Shown here: positions 10,101 to 18,474 of the stretch, in pieces
Layout: every line of letters starts with the position of its first letter
Numbering within the stretch: the stretch's first letter is position 1
Origin: Nematocida ironsii
Lineage: Eukaryota; Microsporidia
NCBI GenBank assembly: GCA_001642415.1
Contig: LTDK01000186.1
Location: 35,333-99,332, forward strand
DNA length: 64,000 nucleotides
Direction: 5' to 3'
The notes under the pieces: generated by a model
Told to the model about the DNA's origin: nothing
The model's input: only the letters and a program-made list of their open reading frames with translations
Databases searched by the model: none
Position numbers and translations under genes: made by a program

Positions 10101-11191
10101 GTGCTGATGTTCAGTGTTTTTAATTTGTACGTGTTTATAAGATCTACTGTATCTATCACTAACGACCTAATCATACTCTTGTACTGATCTGCATACGCAC
10201 GCCCTACTTCATACTCAGTCCGTGCTAGTATGTACTCTAATAAACCATTTTTAAATAATTCCAAAAGAGAAATTCCACTCCCTGCATGCATCCTAACCAT
10301 AGACGTATATATTCTCTTCCTGATTGTTCGGTTTCTTGAGCTGTGCCCGCTTCTTAATATTAACAACTTTAACTCCTTTGGTATATCCAGCTTAATACTC
10401 AGCTCAAGCATCTCCCATGTGGTGAAAAGAAGAATTAACTTTATCTCAGATGTCTCCTGCCGGTTTTTGGCTAAAAACTGGTCCAGCGGCATCCTTGTTA
10501 GCTCCTGGAGAACCCTACTGATTAAGTGCAAGCACAATTTGTTTTTTCTTTTTACTTCTCCAGTTATCGTTACTTCCCCAGCCGTTAGAACCTTATATAT
10601 GTTGAATTTTATGGAAATATCATCAGAGAGATTATTATTAATTTTTGCTTCAAGCAGGGCATAGTGCGGATGTACAAGTGCCCCGCCCAGAACAACAAAA
10701 ATAAACAATGACTTTAAAAAGTTCCTTTCCTTGTACTTAGACATATCCCGCAGTATTTCTTCATGTATTTTGTAAAAGAATGTTCCCCCAGTGACCATCC
10801 CAGTCAAATAATTTGGAGTGGTGTATAACTCACATATATTTATAATACACCACTCCTTAAGCACTTCCTCCCCTGAAAAAAGGAATATTATTGGGATTAG
10901 TGGCGTGGGTGGAACCAGCCGAATAAGCTTGTTTTTTTCTATGAAAGTGCGAAGAGGCGTTCTAAGAAGAGAATTGTCCCTAACTAGCTCCATCCACATA
11001 TACTCTGCTAGCTCTAAAAATGAGTCAGTCGAGCCATGTGTTAGTCCCTGCCTAATCTTTTCAATTTCCAGTGGAATATCCATGCCAACTAACTGTGAAA
11101 AGTCTTCAGTCATCCTGTATCTTCGAATCTTCTTAAGAGTCTCATTCGAGTGATCTACTTTCTGTATGTCTTTACATAATGGATCTGGCAT
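7109..11191 (-). CDS. SEN1: SEN1-type superfamily 1 RNA/DNA helicase
   Basis: A 1360-residue protein with a long helical N-terminal region (~1-650) and a C-terminal SF1B helicase core of the Sen1/Upf1 group. The Walker A motif (QGPPGTGKTKT) is near residue 945, Walker B (IIDEACQATEP) near 1106, then motif III (LVGDPMQLPPT), motif IV region (LDTQYRMN), motif V (VDGFQGQEKD) and motif VI (MNVALTRAR). There is no Upf1 CH zinc domain and no R3H domain, so Sen1/senataxin is favoured over Upf1, Dna2 or IGHMBP2. In yeast, Sen1 unwinds RNA-DNA hybrids and ends Pol II transcription of short non-coding RNAs. It is shorter than yeast Sen1 (2231 residues). Confidence 0.9.
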   Translation of the reverse strand: MPDPLCKDIQKVDHSNETLKKIRRYRMTEDFSQLVGMDIPLEIEKIRQGLTHGSTDSFLELAEYMWMELVRDNSLLRTPLRTFIEKNKLIRLVPPTPLIPIIFLFSGEEVLKEWCIINICELYTTPNYLTGMVTGGTFFYKIHEEILRDMSKYKERNFLKSLFIFVVLGGALVHPHYALLEAKINNNLSDDISIKFNIYKVLTAGEVTITGEVKRKNKLCLHLISRVLQELTRMPLDQFLAKNRQETSEIKLILLFTTWEMLELSIKLDIPKELKLLILRSGHSSRNRTIRKRIYTSMVRMHAGSGISLLELFKNGLLEYILARTEYEVGRAYADQYKSMIRSLVIDTVDLINTYKLKTLNISTEETESLKRPEYKNLTMAEIENILLCSCSLWRDRLSVYSDCAISAFISLFFFRVTTKPFKNYSSKTATVVSVLHDLSAVVSTRLDKLDKSMLKEKDRVIMDSLLNKKYSDQTEPAKIEILLELIKECSHFYACTGIMPGGITGLCGVIEKYINNYIVTRVDKESPINKFDSDRGDALSHENISEECDLLRMLYELVQMPITDSVLSQINYIVLHLDKIASDTIEIDFTWIRKLDLRMASKTNLKMTFLKNLFDKYLILAHDSKTMIKSVVNDFQRIKKENNLKDDEAMKRLIKRAEKILEKKKEQVIEHTTKDIPAIPQTQDIITWQKPPQEVREKTQTNKDFIIALLRNEPPIEYQSVKSAYSTFLDYFSTYSPLIIKEALASIESSITTESVSKKPIDGIVMGKHDDTRTTTLAILTRHKQSLLINDIVRVVNLNNADENNYSTGIVMYEKEGQYEIMVCMKSLEKQGRCHKVSIQLLANITSTMREYDALIRLQKLVIRGSILDPCKFYKKDGSVTGTPKSVQAYNEKSHPDSILNMPGFKASEINECPIISAFYSQLNKSQQAAVYNALLPKNGISLIQGPPGTGKTKTISGMIACFLLQKRRVLVCAPSNAAVDMLIESGNIWKRIPDCRWIRIGSAGGSRTAGERDDIPLPKEYKEDILSSPSLVQNISVQNTPTQHAIDPKDISIFGSISAYDRRCENLGDYTRQDSKSELSRANLVFCTLSMAGSSSLREYFFDILIIDEACQATEPSTLIPLRALPSKLILVGDPMQLPPTIISQEKELTLTLFERLSSSIPPLLLDTQYRMNSMISKFASQQFYNDKLKNGVTVNSLLPFAFIDAEGMEKTDDKDIYNKKEIATILQFYGAAVKAYDTVGIISPYKGQVSRLKKYIRDIDIATVDGFQGQEKDCIIISTVRSKRIGFLSDIRRMNVALTRARYTVIIVGSMSLLQQDPTWRSLIKYVNENNFVYKVGEVLSILKSIKDQRDASSHSK

Positions 11192-11808
11192 AAATAAAAA
11201 TTCTGCAATTTTCAGTACTTAAAGCTTAGATGCCTGTAGAACCGGTCTAAACCATTCGAAATACATGTAAATAGAAGAAGCACGCAATTAACACAGAACA
11301 ATAGAATTAGTAAGTAAATAAGGTATTTTGCTATTATATAACACACAAATAATAAAATATCTTATATTATACTACATATGCATACTATTCTGTGTATGTT
11401 ATTAGATACAGTATTAATTAGATCTTACTGCATAATTATCCAAATTACTCTTAAATCCAACCCGAATTGACCCTAAATAGAATATTCTAGATCAATATTC
11501 TAATTAATCCATGAGTATTAAATTTACTATACACACAGAAACATTCAAAATTATTTTTTGGATTTTGGGTTATATCGGGTTATTTATGATATTTTTATTC
11601 TCTGAGTATTTCTTCTTTATTCAATTGTGATAAGTCCTAGGGTATCAAAAATAAAAATTATTTGTCTCTATGACTAAAACTAAGTAATCTATGTGTAATA
11701 CGTAATTTGTTGTTTTATTTATAATACACTGTGGTAATAATACTGAGATAACTAGAATTATTCTTATAATTAAACATTATACACAAGATACTATGCAATA
11801 GTATACAT
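11192..11808. other. AT-rich spacer with a double GGGTTAT motif
   Basis: This 617-bp spacer lies between two minus-strand genes. Its clearest feature is the block TTGGGTTATATCGGGTTAT around 11565-11583, the doubled form of the recurrent intergenic motif also seen at 18451-18474 and, inverted, at 54472-54493. No ORF or RNA-like structure was found. Confidence 0.6.
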
Positions 11809-12636
11809 TTAATTTATCCAGGATTCTAAATATTTACTTGGTAGTAAGTCCTTTATGGTTTCTAGATCCTTTTCATCTAAAACATCCTCTATGCTTTCTA
11901 TTCCTACATCAGCTGGCTCTCTTATCTCATCTAAATCCTTTGGAATCTCTTGGCATATCTCTTTGAAATTGTTTCTTTTTTCTAAAAGATCTTCTAACTC
12001 CTGGCAATAATTCGTGTCATCCTCTTTCTTCTTTTTCTTTTTTAATTTTTTAAATAAATTCTCAATGTTGCTGTCTATCTTGTCTAATAAAGACTGATAG
12101 AATATGTGACTTAAATAAACTGACCTGTTGTTCAGTATTTTGCTTTTATTTGCTCTGTTCATTTCTTCTACTTTTTTTAATATTTCAAAATAATTAACGG
12201 TTTCTTCATTATTTTTTGTTGGTGACTCTTCTAGTATACTGCTTAAAATAGTTGTTAGACCGTCATTTATACTCTGTGGATGTTCAAATTTGTTGTTTAT
12301 CCTTCTGCTCCTTTTCTCTTCATCTGTTACTTCTATTGTAGATAAGTCTACTGTGTCAATAAGTGATCCTATTAAATTGTTTAGAAGTGTTTTGTTCTTT
12401 TTTGTTGTTTTTAATTTTTTGTGCTTTATTTCTTCTGTTAGTGGTTCACTGATTGCCTCAAGTAGATTATAGGTGTCATCTGTTGGTGGTTTAAGATACT
12501 CATAGACATACGTGTTCAGTGCAGTATTGGTAAGAATAAAGCCCTCTGGTGGCTTGGTGCCCTGTGGGCCTTTTATTGTTTTAGTGTTTGGATTGGTTTT
12601 TGTCGCAGAGTGCATCTCTGGTGACTTTTCATCCAT
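11809..12636 (-). CDS. Lysine-rich orphan protein
   Basis: A 275-residue hydrophilic protein starting MDEKSPEMHSATK. The open frame continues 15 codons upstream only to a GTG, so the ATG at 12636 is taken as the start. It has no signal peptide or membrane segment. Residues ~95-115 form a hydrophobic helix-like patch (LLNNLIGSLIDTVD), there is a six-Lys run near residue 205, and the acidic C-terminus ends LPSKYLESWIN. Composition and charge suggest a nuclear or nucleolar protein with mixed helical and disordered parts. I do not recognise a family. Confidence 0.65.
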   Translation of the reverse strand: MDEKSPEMHSATKTNPNTKTIKGPQGTKPPEGFILTNTALNTYVYEYLKPPTDDTYNLLEAISEPLTEEIKHKKLKTTKKNKTLLNNLIGSLIDTVDLSTIEVTDEEKRSRRINNKFEHPQSINDGLTTILSSILEESPTKNNEETVNYFEILKKVEEMNRANKSKILNNRSVYLSHIFYQSLLDKIDSNIENLFKKLKKKKKKEDDTNYCQELEDLLEKRNNFKEICQEIPKDLDEIREPADVGIESIEDVLDEKDLETIKDLLPSKYLESWIN

Positions 12637-12799
12637 AAAAAACAAAAGACAGAAATATTTTATTTCAATGAATTCTTGCACTATCCAGGAATATTCATTA
12701 GTTATGTAGAAATATCCATGTATTTATTAAATATAGGATTATTTCGGGTTATATACTTATATCATATTATGTTTATTATGCACTGTATAAATTATGCTA

Positions 12800-12936
12800 T
12801 ATTATACGTATTATTAGTATATTTAGACAGAATGTGTTTCTTGGTGTAAATTAGTCTATTTTACTGTTGGGCAGTATATAAATGAGTAAACTTATATGCG
12901 TACACAGGAATAAAATACAAAAATAAAAAATGAACA
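12800..12936 (+). repeat. 137-bp dispersed repeat, copy 2
   Basis: Second copy of the repeat at 4647-4783, with a single T-to-C difference in GAGTAAAYTTATATGCG. Weaker similarity continues about ten bases beyond. It lies 94 bp past the stop codon of the minus-strand gene at 13030-14718, so both copies sit at the 3' side of a minus-strand gene and in the same orientation. Confidence 0.85.
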
Positions 12937-13029
12937 TAATAGAAATATTCAAATACAAAGAAAACAACAAAAATACCGGAAAATATAATAAACCGTTTGT
13001 GTAAATTAAACATTTAATTTCAATTTCGA

Positions 13030-14718
13030 TTATTTCAGCAAAACCTTATTGATAACTAAATCTTTTGCCAATCCAGGCCTGCTTTTAACTATCTCAAATA
13101 TACTAGGTATTATTACAAATAGTAACATTAAAATAGAATATCCAATTATAAGATATACTTTAGATGAGATGGTTTTAAGCATAGATGTAGGGCCTGTGTT
13201 TGTAATAAATATTCTATATGGATTAATACCTAGTGCACTGAAAGCAGAGCCAAATACAAGAAGTAAGAATACGACTGTTAAACACAAGATCATACACATA
13301 GTAAGATATGACTTCCAGTCTGTATCAAGTGATGACATATTTGCATATTCTGCAAGTGATGATGGATACATTCCTAGTTTTACATACTTAAATGCACTGA
13401 ATAGTGATACTATACTGGAAAAGAATGTCATTATTATAGATATAGATAGAATTAACATATATAATGCGATTGAAATTCCATTGGAACTGCCAGAAATTAA
13501 TTTACCTAGTGATGACAAAAGAAAGCATAGAGAGAATACAGTATTCACTGAAGTGACGAGTAAGGTTTCTTTAAATGACGTAAATATAAATTTGCTCCCT
13601 ATAGTGCTTATCTTATTATACACATCTGTAAATTTGCTATTTTCTGAATATCTGTATACTCCTATACATGACCCGCATATAAGACTAACTACTCTAACAA
13701 ACACAGAAAAAATCCAATTTAGTGTTCCTATTATAAGAAAAAAGAACACTTGGTTAATTTTTGTTGTGCTGTTAAACCATGTTGACATTAGAGTTATCCA
13801 ATGGATTCCACTTGTAAATGAAAATGTTCCTGCTAATAATGGCAAGAATATGAATGGGAATCCTATTATAAGTGCCCAGTATATTATATAGTCAGTGAAG
13901 TATTTTTTTATATTCTTTTGTCCTGTAATTATCTTATTGGATTCTTCTTGGAATGTGGCTCTTCCTTTTTCCAGTGCTTGGCTTGCTGTTGGTATGGCTG
14001 TTCCTTCAGTTACGTTTAATATTTGGTCACTTGGCTTTTCTCCAACTAAATATATATTATTAGGAGCATTTGTATTTTGGTCTAATATATCTATTTTTAA
14101 GTCTGGGACGGGCTCATCTGACTTAATATCAAATAATGGCTTGTCAATATCATTTGCATTCGCAGTAAAGAAGAATCTTGAGTAATAATTCAGAACTATT
14201 CCCACTGTGCATATAAAAGTACTAAGTGATGTAAGTGTCCAAACACACATATAATAGTCATTGAACCAAATACCAAATATCCCACTGCACGCCCGCATAA
14301 TTAATGTGGCCCATCCAACTGAACCACATGCTATAAGAACACTCGCTGAAACTGTTGAAAATAAGTGTGTGTCAAGTGAGTACAAGTACTCTATCCCTTT
14401 TGAAATCCCCAGTACTGATGATGCCATGGTAATGACCCATCCAAAGGACAGTATAAGATCTACGATCAGTAGGCATGCGGTTTTAGACAGGCCAGCCAGT
14501 GTAAATGCAGGAATTCCCATTTGCAGAAGAATTGATATCCATCCAACAAACATTAGAATAACCATAATTCCAAATAGAGTGTTTGACCCCATTCGTGCAA
14601 AGTACATTGCCGTTGTTTCCTCTTCTTTCTTAAATTTCATCACGCCTTGGCTCTTAATTTGCTTTTCCACGTCTTTATACGCACCGAAACTAGACGTTTT
14701 TATGTTTATGTCTCCCAT
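13030..14718 (-). CDS. Polytopic membrane protein of unknown function
   Basis: A 562-residue protein with about 10-11 hydrophobic segments in two blocks: four to five between residues ~50 and 190, then a ~90-residue hydrophilic loop containing FDIKSDEPVPD, then six or so from ~275 to the end (the last ends IIPSIFEIVKS). The N-terminal ~45 residues are hydrophilic and positively charged. The two-block layout recalls transporters, but I see no signature of a transporter family. A choline-transporter-like (SLC44) assignment was considered and not supported. Function unknown; location is a cellular membrane. Confidence 0.75.
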   Translation of the reverse strand: MGDINIKTSSFGAYKDVEKQIKSQGVMKFKKEEETTAMYFARMGSNTLFGIMVILMFVGWISILLQMGIPAFTLAGLSKTACLLIVDLILSFGWVITMASSVLGISKGIEYLYSLDTHLFSTVSASVLIACGSVGWATLIMRACSGIFGIWFNDYYMCVWTLTSLSTFICTVGIVLNYYSRFFFTANANDIDKPLFDIKSDEPVPDLKIDILDQNTNAPNNIYLVGEKPSDQILNVTEGTAIPTASQALEKGRATFQEESNKIITGQKNIKKYFTDYIIYWALIIGFPFIFLPLLAGTFSFTSGIHWITLMSTWFNSTTKINQVFFFLIIGTLNWIFSVFVRVVSLICGSCIGVYRYSENSKFTDVYNKISTIGSKFIFTSFKETLLVTSVNTVFSLCFLLSSLGKLISGSSNGISIALYMLILSISIIMTFFSSIVSLFSAFKYVKLGMYPSSLAEYANMSSLDTDWKSYLTMCMILCLTVVFLLLVFGSAFSALGINPYRIFITNTGPTSMLKTISSKVYLIIGYSILMLLFVIIPSIFEIVKSRPGLAKDLVINKVLLK

Positions 14719-14789
14719 TTATAACGGAGAAAGATTTCTAAGTATTTATATCATAATTCTCCTGATTGAAGAATGGCCAATGAAAATGT

Positions 14790-15000
14790 AAACCCCTGTG
14801 ATCAAAAAATGCTGTTTACATCATTAACCGCTTGATTTTTAGGGAAGTATCCCACACAGCTAGGTTTCAGTAGCACTTTGATCACGCATGCTTTAATGTA
14901 TAAGTACGACTTGATCCTATCCTTATCTTTATTTATAAAGGCTGTCCGTCCCTAGAAGCACAGTTCAACGCACACGGGCATGGCTGGATGCTAATATAAA
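14790..15000. ncRNA. Candidate structured non-coding RNA
   Basis: The gap between a membrane-protein gene and fibrillarin is clearly richer in G+C than other spacers here (about half G+C in 14941-15000) yet has no ORF. A perfect 9-bp pairing (GTGATCAAA at 14798-14806 with TTTGATCAC at 14877-14885) encloses a GGGA-AGTA-TCCC hairpin (14842-14853), and GCAT/ATGC arms flank GGCTGG near 14980-14993. A GTTCAACGC word near 14964 resembles a Pol III B box on the plus strand. I could not match it to a known snRNA, snoRNA, SRP or RNase P RNA, and the strand is undecided. Confidence 0.4.
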
Positions 15001-15008
15001 AGACCACT

Positions 15009-15827
15009 TTATTTTGAGTCTCTGTATATTCCCACAACAATTGCGTGGTCTCTCTCGTATGGCTCTAGTGTAGTTTGCTCCTTTGGCTTAATTTCAAGCT
15101 TTCTAAGGATGTTCACTTCATTTGCAAATACCTCTGATGGAGCTTTGACTGAGTCAATGCAGTTTGCCTTTATGGAAATAACTACTCCTCCTTTCTCCTT
15201 TAGGAAGTACTTGGCATTCAGACCAACAATACGGGCCTGGTCTGGCTGGGCAACATCAGCAAATATGACATCAACCATTGGAACAAGCATTCTGTATCTC
15301 TGTGGTAGTCTTGCATCTTCAATGATTGGAACAATGTTTGGCCTCTTCTTTGCAAGCCCAAGCAGGTCTCTTCCTGATCTGTGACTGAACTCCACTGCAT
15401 ACACAACACCCTCTGGTCCAACCAGGTCAGACACGTGAGATACACTTGTACCTGATGCTGCACCAAGATATAAAACCTTTGATCCTGGAGCAATGTGAAT
15501 GTTCTCCAGGCCTCCTAGAATACCAGCAGCCAGCTTACTTCTGAATGGGTTCCATGCTCTGTATTCTACCTTTGCATCGTCTGGTCCTGCTAGTATTCTT
15601 TTCTCGCCGTACACAGAAACACCCGGTGTTAAATTTTTAGTAGCCAGTGTTTCTTCCTTTCCTCGGGATAAAAATACCCCCTTAAACCGCGGATGTGGCT
15701 GCAGCACAACTTCCTTTGACTTGTTCATGGGTGGCTTCCTCTGGAACCTGCCCTGTCCTCCTGGACCTCCTGGGCCTCTTTTGTTAGAAGACGCAAATGG
15801 TCGCTTGTCTTTTCTTCCCGCTGCCAT
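15009..15827 (-). CDS. NOP1: Fibrillarin, rRNA 2'-O-methyltransferase
   Basis: A 272-residue fibrillarin. The N-terminal ~35 residues are a much reduced Gly/Arg region ([14 protein letters not shown]), followed by the fibrillarin N-domain and the Rossmann methyltransferase fold. The SAM-binding motif [15 protein letters not shown] starts near residue 117; [14 protein letters not shown] and the [12 protein letters not shown] active-site region follow. Fibrillarin is the methyltransferase of box C/D snoRNPs and modifies pre-rRNA in the nucleolus, and also methylates a histone H2A glutamine in other eukaryotes. It sits next to MAK16, another nucleolar gene, on the same strand. Shorter than yeast Nop1 (327) only through loss of the GAR region. 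Confidence 0.97.
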   Translation of the reverse strand: MAAGRKDKRPFASSNKRGPGGPGGQGRFQRKPPMNKSKEVVLQPHPRFKGVFLSRGKEETLATKNLTPGVSVYGEKRILAGPDDAKVEYRAWNPFRSKLAAGILGGLENIHIAPGSKVLYLGAASGTSVSHVSDLVGPEGVVYAVEFSHRSGRDLLGLAKKRPNIVPIIEDARLPQRYRMLVPMVDVIFADVAQPDQARIVGLNAKYFLKEKGGVVISIKANCIDSVKAPSEVFANEVNILRKLEIKPKEQTTLEPYERDHAIVVGIYRDSK

Positions 15828-16068
15828 AAAATATTTTGTAAGTGCAAATTATAATTAAATATTTTTACTGTTATTTTTCGGTTTTATTATAATAACTGCC
15901 ATTTTAGTAAATTCTGCCTGTATACACAAGCACCAAAATACTCAATAAAAAGAAAACTAGAATTTATTTCCTTTATACTCTAATGTAGTCCAGCCGTGCT
16001 GGCATGTCTATTTATCCATATTGTAAGTGTAGTGCCCTATCCCTCTTGCAGACGGTATAATAACTGGG

Positions 16069-16767
16069 CTACCACTCCATTCTCATTCGCTTTTTCTTCA
16101 CCTCCTCTTCGTGCTCTTCTTCAGGGCCCTCCTCAAATTCTGTTACATACTTTATTCCCCGGGTTTGTACCTGTCCCAACTTCTTTCTCTTCTCTTCTTG
16201 CTTAGTAGTCTTTTCTTGCTCTACCATTCCTTTGTTTCCGTATACACCTAGCTTGTACCGCTCAAGCACTTCCTTTTCAATTGCATTCTCAATCTTTGCC
16301 TGTTTAGCGGCCTTTGCTTCTCTTGCCCGGTCCTGCCTCTCAGCCTTCTTCTTTCTGTGGATGTATATAGGCCGACCCATTTCGTCTAAAAGCGATTTTC
16401 GCTCCATATAGTCAGAAAGCTTTGTAAGTCGCTGCTTGCACTTGTGCATAATAAACCGGTCCCAGCCCTTTAGCTCAGTGCAGATTGTCTCAAAAGCCTT
16501 TTCATAGTTCTCGTCTAACTCGATCTTTTCATAAAGTGATCTCGGCTTGTGCCTTCTTTCTGGTTCTTTTAACAGAAGATACAGCTTCCCCTTTATCTCT
16601 CTAACCGTTGCATATTTAGAGTTGGCAAGTGGGCATGTTTCTCTGCTGCACTTTCCTGATACGTTGTTTGCATTCCTGCACAGAGTCTCTGTCTGCGTCT
16701 TCATCTTAAAAGAACAAAAGGAGTTTTTCCCTCCAATATTGTCCCATATGCTTTGGTCATCTAGCAT
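16069..16767 (-). CDS. MAK16: MAK16, pre-60S ribosome assembly factor
   Basis: A 232-residue MAK16 protein. The ATG at 16767 (MLDDQSIWDNIGG) is chosen over one at 16794 because the family begins with an xxDDxxIW pattern. Conserved features are FCSFKMKT, the Cys motif C-(x)7-C-(x)4-CPLANSKYATVRE, the MHKCKQRLTKLSDY block and a Lys/Glu-rich tail with IENAIEKEVLERYK. MAK16 acts with RPF1 in early assembly of the large ribosomal subunit in the nucleolus. The acidic C-terminal tail is shorter than in yeast (306 residues). It is transcribed away from the tRNA-Glu and LUC7-like genes. Confidence 0.92.
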   Translation of the reverse strand: MLDDQSIWDNIGGKNSFCSFKMKTQTETLCRNANNVSGKCSRETCPLANSKYATVREIKGKLYLLLKEPERRHKPRSLYEKIELDENYEKAFETICTELKGWDRFIMHKCKQRLTKLSDYMERKSLLDEMGRPIYIHRKKKAERQDRAREAKAAKQAKIENAIEKEVLERYKLGVYGNKGMVEQEKTTKQEEKRKKLGQVQTRGIKYVTEFEEGPEEEHEEEVKKKRMRMEW

Positions 16768-16849
16768 TATAAAAAAAATGTTTGTTTCCAGCATGTAATA
16801 GAATATAAAGAAAGATTTGTCAGCAGAAATGTTTTTGCTACTTAATGGA

Positions 16850-16921
16850 TCCCTTGTGGTCTAGTGGCTAGGATTTCGCGTTTTCACCGCGACGGCCGGG
16901 GTTCAATTCCCCGCAAGGGAA
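16850..16921 (+). tRNA. tRNA-Glu (UUC anticodon)
   Basis: Full cloverleaf: acceptor stem TCCCTTG/CAAGGGA with discriminator A, D-arm around GTCTAGTGGCTAGGA, anticodon stem TCGCG/CGCGA with loop TTTTCAC (anticodon TTC), and T-arm GGGGTTCAATTCCCC with a standard B box. There is no intron. It lies between the starts of divergent genes, 82 bp from MAK16 and 21 bp before the LUC7-like ATG. Confidence 0.97.
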
Positions 16922-16942
16922 ATTTTTTACTTTCCGTGCACA

Positions 16943-17593
16943 ATGGGAAAGAGAAGCAAGAACGCAGCTGCATTTGATGAAATAATCCAGAAGTATGAAA
17001 AGCCGCCTGCTGAGTGCACAGATAATAATAGACACAAAATAATAAGTAATGAGCAATCTATTTGCTACAATCATATTTTAGGCATATGCCCAAGGACTGA
17101 GTTAAGACAAAACTACAAGAAACCCTGCATATTTTACCATGTACCACTAGAAGAGGAAGAATCTTCTGTATTCTTAGATATATTCAACGACTTCCCACAA
17201 AGAGTAAAATACTTCCGAAATAAGAGTCATCTAATACACTGCATGAATAAATTAAAGGATGAAATAAAAGAAATTCTTTCATCATTAATTACAGTGAAAC
17301 ATCAGCTGCCACCAGAAGTATTAGAATACAATACACTTAATGAAGAGTATTCTATTTTTATAATTAATGGATATAAAGAAATGGCAGCGTATACAAAGAC
17401 ACAGCTAAGACGTCTGGAAGGCAAGAATGCAAAGACTGGCGTGAGTATGATTCAGTGCAAAGAATGCCCACAAGCTTTGCCTTGGGTGGAAAGTGAAAGG
17501 GAGAAGCACTATACAGGAAGAGTGCATTTAGCATACCAGAAAATGCAGCAATATATACAGAAGTATTATTCAAAGCAGAATTCTATTATATAA
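16943..17593 (+). CDS. LUC7: LUC7-like U1 snRNP protein
   Basis: A 216-residue protein with the two zinc-finger regions of the LUC7 family. The first, CYNHILGICPRTEL..KKPCIFYHVP (residues ~34-65), is CCCH-like; the second, CKECPQALPWVES..REKHYTGRVHLAYQK (~160-195), matches the C-terminal LUC7 C2H2 finger with its HxxGxxHLxY signature. A helical linker joins them. LUC7 proteins belong to the U1 snRNP and influence 5' splice-site choice. No introns are visible in this window, so either a few introns remain elsewhere or the protein has another role. It is shorter than yeast Luc7 (261). Its ATG is 21 bp downstream of tRNA-Glu. Confidence 0.78.
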   Translation: MGKRSKNAAAFDEIIQKYEKPPAECTDNNRHKIISNEQSICYNHILGICPRTELRQNYKKPCIFYHVPLEEEESSVFLDIFNDFPQRVKYFRNKSHLIHCMNKLKDEIKEILSSLITVKHQLPPEVLEYNTLNEEYSIFIINGYKEMAAYTKTQLRRLEGKNAKTGVSMIQCKECPQALPWVESEREKHYTGRVHLAYQKMQQYIQKYYSKQNSII

Positions 17594-17870
17594 CTAAGAA
17601 ATTACTACACATATTATGTGTACATGTGCATTCTGGTGATTTTTGTGGTTTAAGTTAAAATAACCGTTAGAATAAATATTACTGTATAAATACTTAATTT
17701 TTACTATTTTTGATCTAATAATCACTTAAATAGGATATAAATACAGTAAATTTAAGGTTTTATTGATTGTTTCTGAAATACACATGGGAATTAGTCTGTT
17801 TTACTACAATAATAAATTATTCTGATGTATTCCAGTATATTCTGTTGGTTTCTTTGCAAATATTTTTTGT

Positions 17871-18434
17871 ATGGGATACTTTGACTGCGAATACAACGCA
17901 CTGGGTATAGATAAGCCGGGTGTTTTAGTTACTAATGAAGAATCTAAGGTGCTCGCCATGCTTAATGGACCATTTGAACCATCTGGTAGCATTATTAACT
18001 TATACAGTGGAACTGTCCGTGCCACTGTGCTGGGAAGTACTGAAACCCGAACACAGTATGCAGCAATGCAAGAAAGCATTGAAATGATTCTGTCGGATAT
18101 AATATACCTAAGAGACTATCCCAGATGTGTGCTAGACATTAAAGTATATGTAATATCATCAGGACAGAACATACTGCCTGCTATAATTAATGCAATATCT
18201 GTGCTACTTCTAAATGCAGGGATTCAAATGAAAGGTATTCTACTCTCTGTGAGTGACCATGTGGTGCACGCCACATCTGGCTATGTATACGCAGATAAGA
18301 AATATCAGAAAGTCTTACAGATAGGACCACAATCACAGGATAATATATCTGAACTAGATGATTTATTAGAGCGAATGGTATATTCACTGAAAGAAGACTA
18401 TAAAAAAGACTGGAACATATCCATACATAAATAA
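17871..18434 (+). CDS. RRP46: Exosome RNase PH-like subunit (RRP46-like)
   Basis: A 187-residue protein with the RNase PH fold as found in the six-membered eukaryotic exosome ring. It opens directly with the beta-strand region (CEYNALGIDKPGVLVTNEESKVLAMLNGPFEP) without the RPDGR leader of RRP41, and later has the helix ILPAIINAISVLLLNAGIQM followed by GILLSVSDHV. The absence of the leader and the position of GPFEP favour RRP46/EXOSC5; MTR3 is the main alternative. The ring is catalytically inactive in eukaryotes and channels RNA to RRP44 or RRP6. The neighbouring genes also serve RNA metabolism. Confidence 0.65.
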   Translation: MGYFDCEYNALGIDKPGVLVTNEESKVLAMLNGPFEPSGSIINLYSGTVRATVLGSTETRTQYAAMQESIEMILSDIIYLRDYPRCVLDIKVYVISSGQNILPAIINAISVLLLNAGIQMKGILLSVSDHVVHATSGYVYADKKYQKVLQIGPQSQDNISELDDLLERMVYSLKEDYKKDWNISIHK

Positions 18435-18450
18435 ATATTGATTGTTGTAT

Positions 18451-18474
18451 TTCGGGTTATATCGGGTTATATTT
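18451..18474 (+). promoter_or_regulatory. Doubled TTCGGGTTATAT motif
   Basis: TTCGGGTTAT followed at once by ATCGGGTTAT and ATTT, 16 bp past the stop of the exosome gene. Single or doubled versions occur in at least a dozen spacers of this window in both orientations and I found none inside coding regions. The recurrence is seen; whether it is a promoter element, a 3'-end signal or a repeat remnant is not known. Confidence 0.45.

Noticed and set aside
12637..12681. 15-codon N-terminal extension of the lysine-rich orphan
   Set aside because: It would start at GTG. The ATG at 12636 is preceded by an AT-rich leader like those of neighbouring genes. The same reasoning moved the starts of NCS6, eIF4E, TPI, the 405-residue membrane protein and family Y-597 to their first ATG.
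13030..14718. Choline-transporter-like (SLC44/PNS1) identity for the polytopic protein
   Set aside because: The number of helices is similar but none of the family's conserved C-terminal motifs is visible, so only 'polytopic membrane protein' is claimed.
13049..14791. Plus-strand frames of 280, 96 and 176 codons across the membrane-protein gene
   Set aside because: The minus frame is continuous for 562 codons with clear membrane-helix periodicity. The plus frames are broken and have no consistent composition.
14900..14960. U2 snRNA: minus strand reads AGGATCAAGTCGTACTTAT, reminiscent of the U2 GATCAAGTGTAGTATC region
   Set aside because: The branch-site pairing element GUAGUA is absent and no Sm site or stem IIa could be placed, so the match is probably chance.
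15980..16068. CCAGC-CGT-GCTGG hairpin and GC-richer DNA downstream of MAK16 as a snoRNA
   Set aside because: Only one 5-bp stem, with no C/D or H/ACA boxes in the right places. It is more likely the MAK16 3' end.
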